64,000 nucleotides of DNA from Pseudophaeomoniella oleicola (GCA_003868215.1 QWDQ01000027.1:266077-330076), one strand, 5' to 3'; shown: positions 1 to 9,513, numbered from the stretch's first letter. The notes: generated by a model from the letters alone, not told the origin. Made by a program: numbers and translations.

Positions 1-733
1 TTTCGACTGCGAGCTTTCACGCACCTTTTCACATTCATTTGGCTTCAATTCTTCTCACAGACCGGTGCTGTTATTCTTTGATTCGATTCTTACACTCGCT
101 TATGACTTCTTACCCCGATAAATAGCTGTTACGATACGACTCTCCTTCAGTGTGGATACCAAAAAACCAGGGGATGATGGATGATGGCATCCTGGAGGAC
201 AAGGCGTATGCGGATCTTTCTATGCAATGAGAGCTTTCCTCGAGGTAGAAATGAAATAAGCAATGTTGATATTCCAAAGTACAGCTATAAGCACTGTAGA
301 TTAGTAGAGTCAATAAACAGTCCTCAATCAGTGTCAACGGCGTGTGCAGATGTTGGAAGACCGGGTTGGAGCCCAGGAATGCATTGTGGCATATGCGAGA
401 TGTCGTTGAGGACTTGACTTTGTGATACGTACAATGTAGGAAACAGTTGAAGATGATCATCTGCTGGGACCCCTGACGGCTGACGGGTACCGTAGTACTA
501 CGTAGTTTTGGGGGGGGTGGGGGGCCTTATCGGGCAGGCGCACGCCTAGTTGTACGTAGTAATTATTGTATGACGAAGGGTTGATTGCCGGAAACCCACA
601 TCTTTTTGTAAATGCGAGAGCGCATCGCATGCACTGCTCCAGACGGCCCAAACCAGCCTCGAAGTGATACGCTCTGGAAATGAACACAGTTCTATAATCA
701 ACCTCGACTTTGACCCTAGACTACGACAGCGCC
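1..733. other. Intergenic, upstream of the PDAT gene
   Basis: No convincing gene is seen; the reading frames here are short and show no family motif. The stretch holds one near-copy of the dispersed palindrome (11 of 12 bases, 496-506), a half copy at 553-563, and a G-rich run at about 509-523. It probably contains the promoter and 5' leader of the acyltransferase gene. Confidence 0.6.
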
Positions 734-2729
734 ATGTCGGGCCTACGGCGGCGCCTGGTCAATGTCTTTCGAGAGTCTCCATTGCCGTCGCCGTCGACTT
801 CGCGCGAAACAACGCCTGCGCCAGGTGAAGATGTGCGCCTAGTCACAGTCGAAAAACTTAAACGAATGAAGTCGAAGGGCACCAAACGACGAAATTGGTT
901 CATCTTTGGCCTTGGAGGCCTCTTCGGTGTACTCATCGCGGTGTTTTTCGCGAATCAGCAAGAGGTCATCAAACTTGAAGGTTTAATGGATGTCAATCTC
1001 GACAGTCTGATGGATGTACTACCCGCTGGCCTGGTCAAAGATGCTAGGGACCTAACGGTATGTCCGTTTTACATGGGCTCAGTCATGTTTGCTTACGATC
1101 AAACCACAGAAAGCAGAACGAGAAGCCGTCAATTACGATTCATTTTCGGTTGGGCTGCAGCTGCAGTCGCAAGGTGTTTCGGCAAACCATCCGGTTATCA
1201 TGGTCCCAGGGGTGATATCGACAGGATTGGAATCATGGGGAACTGATGAAGCTTCGAGACCATACTTTCGCAAGCGACTGTGGGGATCGTGGTCGATGAT
1301 GCGTGCGCTGGTCTTGGACAAGGCCTCGTGGAAGAGACATATCATGCTGGACAAGGATACTGGGTTGGACCCCCCTGGGATCAAATTACGTGCAGCTCAG
1401 GGATTTGACGCGGCTGACTTCTTCATCACTGGGTATTGGATATGGAACAAAATCCTGGAGAACCTTGCAACCATTGGCTATGACCCAACGAATGCATTCA
1501 CCGCAGCGTACGATTGGCGGCTGAGCTACATGAATCTGGAAGTTCGTGATCAGTACTTTACTCGTCTAAAATCCTATATTGAAGTTGCCGTTCAAACATC
1601 AGGCAAGAAGATCGTACTCGTCTCTCACAGCATGGGCAGTCAAGTTGTCCTGTACTTCTTCAAATGGGTTGAAAATCCTTCATATGGAAATGGTGGTTCT
1701 AATTGGGTCGACAAGTATATTGACTCATGGATCAACATTTCAGGGTGCATGCTTGGAGCCCTGAAAGGAGTACCAGCGGTCTTATCTGGGGAAATGAAAG
1801 ATACTGCCCAACTCAATGCTTTCGCCGTCTATGGAACTGACAAATTTTTGAGCAAGGAGGAACGAGCAGAAATCTTCCGTGCTATGCCTGGTATATCATC
1901 TATGCTGCCCAAAGGAGGAGAAGCGGTATGGGGTAATCACACATGGGCCCCGGATGACGACGTGCCACCAAAGCAGAACAGTTCGTTTGGTCCGTTCCTG
2001 AACTTCCAAGCCGACAAAGTCTCTCTAGACGCACACATCAAAGGTGATGAATCCGTGTCGGATTCTGGACTCCACATTCCGGCCAAAAATCTGACTGTTC
2101 CTGAAGCTCTGGAATACTTATTCAAGCATTCTGAGCCGTGGTACCGACGCCAGATCCTGGATTCCTATTCACACGGCGTTGCGCATACCAAAGCGGAGGT
2201 GATCAGGAACGACAACCGTCCCACGACTTGGCTAAACCCACTGGAAGCTCGACTACCTTATGCACCGTCAATGAAGATTTATTGCTTCTACGGTATTGGA
2301 AAGCCAACAGAGAGAGGCTACTTTTATAAAAAGGCAGAAAATCCACTCTCGCCGAAGCTCAATGTCACAATCGACACGTCATTCTCGACCGGGAACGGTC
2401 ATGTGGACCACGGCGTTATATTCGGCGAAGGAGATGGCACAGTCAATCTACTCAGTACGGGATACATGTGCGCGAAGGGATGGCGTGGTATAAAACGATA
2501 CAATCCAGCAGGCATCAAGATCACCACTTATGAGATGCCACACGAACCCGACCGCTTCAGCCCCAGAGGTGGACCCAACACAGGCGACCACGTGGATATA
2601 CTGGGACGCAGCAGCCTCAACGACCTCATTTTACGAATCGCTGGTGGTAAGGGAGATTTCCTTGAAGACAACTTCGTCAGCAGAATTCGAGAGTATGCTG
2701 AGAGAGTCAAGATATACGACGACGAATGA
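734..2729 (+). CDS. LRO1: Phospholipid:diacylglycerol acyltransferase (PDAT)
   Basis: Enzyme of the lecithin:cholesterol acyltransferase-like family that moves an acyl chain from a phospholipid to diacylglycerol, making triacylglycerol at the ER. Two exons, 734-1057 and 1110-2729, are joined in frame across a 52-nt GT-AG intron and give 647 residues, close to yeast Lro1 (about 660). I start at the ATG at 734; the frame is open slightly upstream but without an ATG. A basic N-terminal tail is followed by one membrane segment at about 55-73. The catalytic Ser is in SHSMG (S282), the Asp in EGDGTV (D550) and the His in GDHVDIL (H602). The lid region with several Trp and the PGV/ESWG segment near the start of the luminal domain also fit PDAT. 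The intron is supported by its GTATGT donor, an ACAG acceptor and exact frame restoration. Nothing looks broken. Confidence 0.95.
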
Positions 2730-3423
2730 AAAGTGTAATCGGTCGGGTTTCGCGCATTTACGAAGGATCATATAGAGGAAGAGCATGGCATGGCAATGGA
2801 ACGTTTCCCCAAAAACCCACGCACATATACAGCGACGGAGAGAAAGATAGATTCCCTTTTTCTTTTCCTTCCAGCGATACCCATGATAGTAATAAATTTG
2901 AATTGCCCCCCATCTATCGTGATTCTCTCTGACTCTATCATTGTAGGTATTACCTACAGTTGCGCCGAAAAAAGCTGTAGCCTTGCGGCGACTGAAATGA
3001 AATTGTCCAAGGTTAAGGTAAGGAGGTCCTGCCAAGTTTTATTATTTCCAACCATGATGACGGACGGACGATGAACAGTCAAGGGCGGTTTGATCTGTAC
3101 TACTGACTTATGAGGTATATTCCTTTTTTTTTTTTTTGCTTTTTATCCTTCGCTTCTTCTTATATTCTTATTTCCGGGGTTGTATTTTGTATTTGGCATC
3201 CACGGGAGTGGTTATGACAGTAATCATCATTTCATTTCATAGCTGAACTAGGTACATAATTCATTGTTTGGGAATTGCCTATTGCAGTATCTCAATATAT
3301 GTACTTCACCTCCTACAAACATAATTATCTGAAGTGCATATCCAGAATCTAAAAACCGATCACAATCTTTACTCTTCCTTCCCTCCCTCCCTCCCTCCCT
3401 CCTTCATCATCTTCACCACCATC
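2730..3423. other. Intergenic spacer
   Basis: This should include the 3' end of the acyltransferase transcript and the leader of the small Trp-rich gene. A T-run lies near 3123-3137, and a (CCCT)n pyrimidine tract at about 3380-3402 sits just upstream of the next ATG, as is common in fungal promoters and leaders. No other gene is seen. Confidence 0.5.
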
Positions 3424-3696
3424 ATGTCTACCCCGTCGGCCGCACCACCACAAGATTCATCCTCCTGGCCGGCCTGGAAATCGCACGCATGGCAAACGGC
3501 GCCTTGGCAACAATATGAGTGGCAGGAGTTCCCCTGGCAGAAATGGGCCTGGCAGCGGTATCCGTGGCAGACTTGGGAGGGTCAGAAGTATCCGGGTCAG
3601 AAGGCGCCGGTCAGTGTGAGTGCGAATGGGGATGGGGTTGGGGTTGGGGATGGAAAGGAGAAGGGGAAGGGGAAGAAGGTGAGGAGATGGTATTGA
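3424..3696 (+). CDS. Small protein of tandem Trp-Gln pentapeptide repeats
   Basis: A 90-residue open frame begins with ATG in a CACCATCATG context after a pyrimidine-rich tract. I do not recognise the family. Residues 18-62 form nine consecutive pentapeptides of pattern W-Q-x-(Y/F/W)-(P/A/E); the last two have Gly in place of Trp. The protein contains eleven Trp, has no signal peptide or membrane segment, and ends in a Gly/Lys-rich basic tail (KEKGKGKKVRRWY). Such regular aromatic spacing in a frame that stays open suggests a real coding sequence kept under protein-level selection, but it could be a recent repeat expansion. The 3' end is uncertain: a GTGAGG donor-like site at about 3679 might splice to a downstream exon. 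Confidence 0.5.
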   Translation: MSTPSAAPPQDSSSWPAWKSHAWQTAPWQQYEWQEFPWQKWAWQRYPWQTWEGQKYPGQKAPVSVSANGDGVGVGDGKEKGKGKKVRRWY

Positions 3697-4281
3697 AGGT
3701 TGATCAGGGTGATGGTGATCGAGTTGGGAGCACAACCACTCGCTGGATGTTGTACCTATCAGAACAAGCTCATCATATGGAAGTCATACACGGAACGCCC
3801 ATGGTCTTCCTTTTGGTCATCGGCTTCATCACGGAGACTGATCCAGATAGCATCGTGCGACCAAGCAACGCATCAAACAACAAAATGCTAGTATCGCAGC
3901 CACTGGTGACTCAGGCAATGAAACTAGGGAGCGACAATGACGGAATTGGATCACCTTAGGGGGTTGTCGCTGAGAGTAAAAGAACAAGAGCAGCCGGTAC
4001 AGCACTTTATTCGATGCACGAGGCGGCAGCTCCCCGAATCAGGCAAACCAGAAAATCAGGCCAGAGGAGAGCCAGAGCGATTCAGGTTTGATAATACTAG
4101 GAATGAGATAATAAGATGAGAGAAGATATGTATCTAAATTCAAAGTGACGAGTACCTTTTTGTCTGTTTAGATCTATCAAAGTATTCCCAACGAATGATG
4201 CAAGGTTACGGAGATATCTGTGCGCCAATAATGTGGATATATATTTTTAATTATCTCATTTCCCTCCAACAATTCAGGAAG
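3697..4281. other. Intergenic spacer
   Basis: Open frames of up to about 146 codons overlap the end of the Trp-rich gene and continue here, but they show low-complexity or random composition and no family motif, so I call nothing. An AT-rich stretch immediately precedes the first tRNA. Confidence 0.45.
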
Positions 4282-4426
4282 TCCTCGATGGTCTAGTGGT
4301 GATGATTTCCGCTTGTCAAGATTCCCATCTAACGAGCGCGGGAGACCAGGGTTCGATTCGTAAGCATTTACACTTTAAATTCATTTTCTGAATAAATAAC
4401 TAACATCAATACAGCCTGTCGGGGAG
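4282..4426 (+). tRNA. tRNA-Asp(GUC): tRNA-Asp(GUC), copy 1, with two introns (anticodon loop and T arm)
   Basis: The mature tRNA is read from 4282-4318, 4337-4359 and 4415-4426, 72 nt in total. The acceptor TCCTCGA pairs with TCGGGGA, and the discriminator is G. Anticodon GTC is at 4315-4317. The anticodon stem TCCGC pairs with GCGGG. Intron 1 (18 nt, 4319-4336) sits at the canonical 37/38 position cut by the tRNA splicing endonuclease. Intron 2 (55 nt, 4360-4414) lies between positions 61 and 62 of the T arm and begins GTAAGC and ends ACAG. Removing it gives a perfect five-pair T stem, CAGGG with CCCTG, around the loop TTCGATT. The junction bases make the boundary unambiguous. The B box GGTTCGATTC stays contiguous. 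A seven-T Pol III terminator follows. The exons are identical to those of copy 2. Confidence 0.9.
4360..4414 (+). other. GT-AG intron inside the T arm of tRNA-Asp copy 1
   Basis: This 55-nt AT-rich segment begins GTAAGCATTT, carries CTAAC at 4400-4404 about 11 nt before the end, and ends ACAG. These are the three signals seen in the protein-gene introns of this window. It contains no run of five T, so it should not stop Pol III early. Its excision is needed for T-stem pairing. That it is removed by the spliceosome is inference. Confidence 0.85.
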
Positions 4427-5909
4427 ACATTTCAATTCTTTTTTTGTTATTTTTTGTACTGTCTTGAAACTTCCCTTTCTGTCGCTTATGGCGGGAGAGA
4501 TAGATGAAGCGGTCAAACTACGTATCTAGCATTTATGGAAAGTGCAATGTATGTTCTTTTTTTGTCCTTTTCTGTCATCGATAGACTGTCCGGGACGGCG
4601 GGTGTAGTATGGGGGAGGGGAATATCATTCTCTATCTGTGGTATGGTCTACCACTAGTAAGTACCTATACACATAGTATTGATAATCCGGTCATTCTTCA
4701 ATGTGTTACTAGTGAGTCGTCACTATTATTGATTAAGTGACAATGTGTGCATGAAATACTTTATGAGGTGCTGGTGGTGGCATTTTGGACGGTGCAGCGC
4801 TGTACTACTATTACACCCTACCTACCTACATTAGGGTGATAATGAGTGTTGCCTGCTTAGGCATATTCTAAAATAATTGCCATTTTCGTCCGATATTTTG
4901 TTCAAATAAGACCAAGATACATTAACTTTGTAGTGAAATGTATTCAGTGTTCCTAGGATTGCGATATCCGAAGGATAAGATTTGTTCCGCAGTGCATACC
5001 AGACAGCAGAAAAGGAGGCCTACATATTGTTCCAAAGAAATGCCAGAGTACCGGGAAGCTTTCAGGGTCAAAAGAGACTTTCTAGATAAATAGATATACG
5101 AGACAAGAGAGTGAGCAGTGCTAGCTAATTGGAAAAGTGGTGAGAGGGGCTCTTGATGGCAGGGCTGAGGGAGAAGACTAACACGGCCGGCACTCTAAAT
5201 AGGGTCAGTGATAGAGTGTCATATACCTTACAAGCAAGCGGTAGGGATGCCTATCTGTTGTTTCAATGAGAGCGCTCAGAGGTAACTCTTGATTCAACTT
5301 CTTGTTTGCATCTCAAACGACAGGGTTGCAGCCGATGGCCTCGGTGTAAAAGAGGAGCACAGCAATGAACCGGAGGCGCTTCGGGCTTGACATCTCAGTA
5401 TCCAAATCCCCAGACACAGCTATGGAACCTGCCTGCTTGCATACAACGTGGTAGCGCATGCCGCAACACAATAATATTAGCAGTGACATGATCCCGTCTA
5501 TTCATTCGACTCAGCATTTCAACGTCTTCAGCCTGGACTCCAGCTTGAACATGATCAACCAAGGTCCACGTGAAATACGCTGCGGCAGGAACCTTGTTGA
5601 TTCAAAGGTGTACATACACAGTTGACGGCAGTTCGACTGCAAGATCAATGTTGACATGAGGTAGAAAGACAAATGCCCTCGGGGATGAAAATGCTCGAAA
5701 CCTGTCAACCGGTCCTTTCTCTCCCACTGCTCTCTCTGATCAAACCTCACATAGAGAACACCAGCTCTCGTGTTATATGTAGAGGATCAATGAGTAGATC
5801 TATGTTGAGGATTGGACAAACCCGAGTATCTGTGGGGCTACGCCGCTGACGCCAAGACGGAACAAAACTGGATTTTGTATATTCTAATTCCCCAATTTCA
5901 CACAATAAG
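4427..5909. other. Intergenic, between the two tRNA-Asp genes
   Basis: About 1.5 kb with no protein gene I can support. The frames on both strands are short and without motifs. The terminator of copy 1 is at its left edge. Confidence 0.55.
4439..4445 (+). terminator. Pol III terminator of tRNA-Asp copy 1
   Basis: A run of seven T begins 12 nt after the discriminator base, with a backup run of six T at 4450-4455. This is the normal form of a Pol III stop. Confidence 0.8.
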
Positions 5910-6051
5910 TCCTCGATGGTCTAGTGGTGATGATTTCCGCTTGTCAAGGTTAAATCTTTCCAAGCGCGGGAGACCAGGGTTCGATTCGTGAGCATTTCCG
6001 ATAACTTTGTCTTTGGATTCAATTTAACATATAATTCAGCCTGTCGGGGAG
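5910..6051 (+). tRNA. tRNA-Asp(GUC): tRNA-Asp(GUC), copy 2, with two introns (anticodon loop and T arm)
   Basis: Exons 5910-5946, 5965-5987 and 6040-6051 are base-for-base identical to those of copy 1. Anticodon GTC is at 5943-5945. Intron 1 (18 nt, 5947-5964) is at position 37/38. Intron 2 (52 nt, 5988-6039) is at 61/62 of the T arm, begins GTGAGC and ends TTCAG. Both introns differ strongly in sequence from those of copy 1, while their positions, the first ten bases of intron 2 (GTRAGCATTT) and its TAACAT branch-like element are kept. The gene therefore looks old and functional rather than a fresh duplicate or pseudogene. A seven-T terminator follows at 6062-6068. Confidence 0.9.
5988..6039 (+). 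other. GT-AG intron inside the T arm of tRNA-Asp copy 2
   Basis: A 52-nt segment with donor GTGAGC, branch-like TTAAC at 6024-6028 about 12 nt from the end, and acceptor CAG. Its longest T run is three. Excision joins C61 to C62 exactly and restores the T stem. Confidence 0.85.
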
Positions 6052-6061
6052 ATTCAATATC

Positions 6062-6068
6062 TTTTTTT
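6062..6068 (+). terminator. Pol III terminator of tRNA-Asp copy 2
   Basis: A run of seven T starts 11 nt after the discriminator base of the second tRNA-Asp gene. Confidence 0.8.
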
Positions 6069-6154
6069 GAATTTTCATTGTTGGTCTCCTTTTTTCCACC
6101 ACCCCCACCCCCACCCCCACCCTTGGAATGAGTTTGCGACAGTGCAGCAGGAAA

Positions 6155-6166
6155 TACTACGTAGTA
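6155..6166. repeat. Dispersed palindrome TACTACGTAGTA
   Basis: Exact 12-bp copy in the spacer between the second tRNA-Asp gene and the flavocytochrome gene. One of nine exact copies in the window, all intergenic. Confidence 0.8.
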
Positions 6167-6882
6167 AGAGAAACTAAGGTCTGGGCTCAAGGTTTGCTCA
6201 GGCGGCGTCACCCTAGTCCTGAAGGAGGGAGTGCCTAAGATAGATTTGTTTCTTCTTGGTGGAGGCGTTTTAACCCTCTCCATGTTTCAATCAATTTGAA
6301 TCGGTTTGAATCATTTCGAAACATCCTTCTACCGTTCAACTATCCACCAAATCATAAAAGAGAATTTTTGCATTACCAAGTACGAGCTGTGCTAATATAT
6401 CTCTGGAAGATCTCAGCGGTGGAGAATGATGCATAGCACTATGGTACATGTTGTAATCTCGCCAGACGTGCTGGTGGTTTCGCCTGAGGCCCGTTCCTGA
6501 TCTGTCTCTTTTCTATTGGCTCGAATGTCGTGATTGGGGATATTTCCCCTTCGACACCAGCTATGCACACTGGAGACGGTGCACTATATCTGAATTCGGG
6601 AATATCTCACTTACGCCTTTGGCTCTACTGTCGGGCATATTGAGGTTAGTAGTCAATGTACCGAGACTTCTACTTCAAGATGGCTGCTGTATATATGACC
6701 ATCATAGCTCCCATCTTGTTGCTGCATTTTCCTTCTTCTTTCCCATCCTTGAGACAGCTTTCTCTCAGGCCTTGCATTTCGTTTCTCTTCATTCTTTTCT
6801 TCTTTGCCTTCTTACAAGCCCAGGGGGCTCCATTCATTCGTTTCTCTCACCGACCAGTGCTCTCTTTCACCACATCTACAGA

Positions 6883-9513
6883 ATGCCTGCGTTCCTTCCC
6901 TTAGTGGCCATGGCGCTGAGCGCTATGGCTTCAACCGTCGCCGGCTATACTGACAGCAAGACCGGCATCAATTTTGCAGGATACACCGACACAGAAACCG
7001 GGTTTATGTTTGGTCTGGCCTTGCCTGAAACTATTGGCACCGATCTTATTGGACAAGTGGTTGCCCCTCTGGCCAATGGCTCAGGGTGGGCTGGTATCGA
7101 CTTTGGTGCTGCTATGGCGGGCCACTTGTTGGCTGTGGCTTGGCCGGACGGTGATAATATCGTCTCGTCCTTTCGACTTGCTTCCGGGTACACCAATCCG
7201 CCTGTCTACACTGACAGCAGTATGTCACTATCTTCAATCGAGGCTGGCACATTTGTAAATTCCACCCATCTGTCTTGGACGTTCTTATGTGGTGGTTGTG
7301 TCACGAACAATTCATTCACCTTTGCCAACACAGACACTCAATACGTTTTCGGTTGGGCATTTTCAAATTCTGCGATGAGCGATACATCAGACCCTTCAGC
7401 AGTGCTCACCTACCACAGCGCTGGATTTGGCGAATTTGGCATGACATTTGCCGAGGCACAATCAGCAAATTATCCTACATGGGCAGCAATGGCCACCACA
7501 ACGCCAGCGAACACCACGATCCCATCAGGCTCGTCTTCGAATTCAACTGTACCCGCCTCGGTCATTCCAGCAAATATCACGACCACCGTATCCAACACCA
7601 CGTATGACTACATCATCGCGGGTGCGGGCCCAGCTGGGCTCATAGTCGCGGAGCGTTTGGCTGAGACAGGGGCTTCGGTCCTTCTCATTGAACGCGGCGG
7701 AGCATCTACTTATTCCACCGGCGGCAAATCCATGGTTTCTTGGAATGACACAGTCACTCAGTACGATGTCCCGGCTATGGCAAATTATTTGAGCAGCGCA
7801 AGTGATGCCAGTGAATATTGCACAGATACAGCTTCCCAAGCAGGCTGCATACTCGGCGGTACCTCCATGATCAATGCCTTGATGTATGTAAAGCCCCAGG
7901 ATGTCGATTTTGACGACAAGTGGCCCACAGGCTGGAAGTCTGCCGATGTCAGTGATGCTGCAGAGAGATTATATTCCCGCAACCCGGGAACAAACCTCCC
8001 TTCTGCAGACGGCAAGCGCTACGACCAAGGCACCTATGATGTTCTATCTTCCTTCTTCGACGCCAATGGTTTCTCCTCCGTGGATGCCCTGGAAGATCCC
8101 AATAGCAAGGTTGACGTCTACTCTTACCCACCGTGGAACATCCACGAGCACGAACGTGGTGGACCGGTCAAGACATATCTGCCACTGGTACAATCTTTGC
8201 CTAATTTCTCTCTCAAGCTGAACACGAAGGTCGTCCGGGCAGTTCGCAACGCGACCTGGGTTTCTGGTGTCGAAGTTGAGACCTCGTCAACTACCCGGCA
8301 AATCATCAATGTCACTCCCTCGACGGGCAAAGTGATCCTTGCGGGCGGAGCCTTGTCGACACCGAGGACTTTGATCTACTCGGGTATTGGTCCTACTGCT
8401 CAGATCCAAACAGTCCAATCGGCATTGAACGGCTCAGTGACTCTTCCACCTTCAAGTGCATGGATCAATCTTCCTGTTGGCGTTGGTGCTCAGGATCATC
8501 CCATCCTGACCCTCTCCCTATCCACAAAGTCGAACATGACTGCTCTCTCTCAAACGGCCTTTACCTCTCCAGACAACACCTCCGTATCTCTCTGGGGAGA
8601 GGGCTCGGGCGTGCTGACGCAAGCGGGCCAACGCCTCAACTTCTGGACCTCGGTGATCTCTCCATCTGATGGTCGCACCCGCTACATCCAAGGCACTGCC
8701 AACAGCCCTTCAGCCAATACCATCAGGCTCAAGCTGTACGCGACTCATGGGGTTACCTCTACGACGACCCTGGGGCTCGATTCAACCGGCGTTAATACCG
8801 AATTTGAGTCGACGCCGTATCTTACCACTCAAGGGGACCAGGAAGCCTATCAGGTCTTTTTCGACCGTCTTCTCAACATGACCCGTTCAGCCAATTCTAC
8901 ACTGGCAGTGAAACTCTCTGACGGCTCCCTTGCAACATCAAACATGACCGGTAGCTCCCTTTTCGCGAGTATGAAGAGCAGCGTCACAGCCGGTGACCAC
9001 TTTGTTGGTACCGCAAAGATGGGTCTCGATGACGGCCGTCTTAGCAACGGTACATCTGTCGTCGACACGAACACCAAAGTCTATGGAACCGACAACCTGT
9101 TCGTTGTCGATGCGTCTATCCACCCCGACCTCCCTACCGGTAACGCGCAAGCCATCGTCATGGTAGCCGCTGAGCAGGCAGCAGAGAAGATCCTCGCTCT
9201 CGACGGCCTCAGCATCGGCGGAAACAACAGCACCAGGGTTGTCGCCCCTTCCTTAACGGTCAGTGGTAGCAACTCTACTACCTCGATTACTGGCCCATCT
9301 GCCAGCACTACCGCCAAATCCGGTCACCACGGCCACCAGGGACATGGTACTAAACACCATGGACACCAGGGACACCATGCTCACGAACGTTTGGCCAGGG
9401 CTCTTGGTAAGCGAGTTCCGGTACATGAACGCCGTGCAGCCTTTGGCCGCGGATTGTACACCAAGGGTCTTGATAAGCGCAATGCTGAGATGGACAAATT
9501 CCTGACTGTCTGA
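6883..9513 (+). CDS. Cellobiose-dehydrogenase-like flavocytochrome (heme b + GMC oxidoreductase)
   Basis: Secreted two-domain oxidoreductase of 876 residues in one exon. The ATG at 6883 opens a hydrophobic signal peptide (about 1-20, ending near VAG). Residues about 22-215 form the cytochrome (DOMON/CDH-cyt) domain. The likely axial heme ligands are M78 in FGAAM and H178 in YHSAGFG, 100 residues apart as in known CDHs. A Ser/Thr/Asn-rich linker (about 205-240) leads to a GMC flavoprotein domain with the FAD loop IIAGAGPAG near 243. The catalytic pair is H706 (GDHFVGTAKM) and N754 (PTGNAQ). Such enzymes oxidise cello-oligosaccharides and pass electrons to lytic polysaccharide monooxygenases. 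There is no cellulose-binding module; instead a His/Gly-rich tail (about 811-840) is followed by Lys-Arg sites. Substrate preference cannot be read from sequence. Confidence 0.9.
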   Translation: MPAFLPLVAMALSAMASTVAGYTDSKTGINFAGYTDTETGFMFGLALPETIGTDLIGQVVAPLANGSGWAGIDFGAAMAGHLLAVAWPDGDNIVSSFRLASGYTNPPVYTDSSMSLSSIEAGTFVNSTHLSWTFLCGGCVTNNSFTFANTDTQYVFGWAFSNSAMSDTSDPSAVLTYHSAGFGEFGMTFAEAQSANYPTWAAMATTTPANTTIPSGSSSNSTVPASVIPANITTTVSNTTYDYIIAGAGPAGLIVAERLAETGASVLLIERGGASTYSTGGKSMVSWNDTVTQYDVPAMANYLSSASDASEYCTDTASQAGCILGGTSMINALMYVKPQDVDFDDKWPTGWKSADVSDAAERLYSRNPGTNLPSADGKRYDQGTYDVLSSFFDANGFSSVDALEDPNSKVDVYSYPPWNIHEHERGGPVKTYLPLVQSLPNFSLKLNTKVVRAVRNATWVSGVEVETSSTTRQIINVTPSTGKVILAGGALSTPRTLIYSGIGPTAQIQTVQSALNGSVTLPPSSAWINLPVGVGAQDHPILTLSLSTKSNMTALSQTAFTSPDNTSVSLWGEGSGVLTQAGQRLNFWTSVISPSDGRTRYIQGTANSPSANTIRLKLYATHGVTSTTTLGLDSTGVNTEFESTPYLTTQGDQEAYQVFFDRLLNMTRSANSTLAVKLSDGSLATSNMTGSSLFASMKSSVTAGDHFVGTAKMGLDDGRLSNGTSVVDTNTKVYGTDNLFVVDASIHPDLPTGNAQAIVMVAAEQAAEKILALDGLSIGGNNSTRVVAPSLTVSGSNSTTSITGPSASTTAKSGHHGHQGHGTKHHGHQGHHAHERLARALGKRVPVHERRAAFGRGLYTKGLDKRNAEMDKFLTV

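Larger units (their letters stand above)
6052..6882. other. Intergenic, promoter region of the flavocytochrome gene
   Basis: Contains a C-rich repeat (CCCCCA)n at about 6096-6122 and one exact copy of the dispersed 12-bp palindrome at 6155-6166. The frame of the next gene is open back to about 6619 but lacks a credible start; the protein begins with the signal peptide at 6883. Confidence 0.55.

Noticed and set aside
4282-6051. tRNA-Asp genes as pseudogenes broken by insertions
   Set aside because: The exons are identical between copies, all stems pair perfectly after removal, Pol III terminators follow, and the insertions share position and splice signals while diverging elsewhere.
6619-6882. 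N-terminal extension of the flavocytochrome frame
   Set aside because: The frame is open but has no ATG at its beginning, is of random composition, and would hide the clear signal peptide that starts at 6883.
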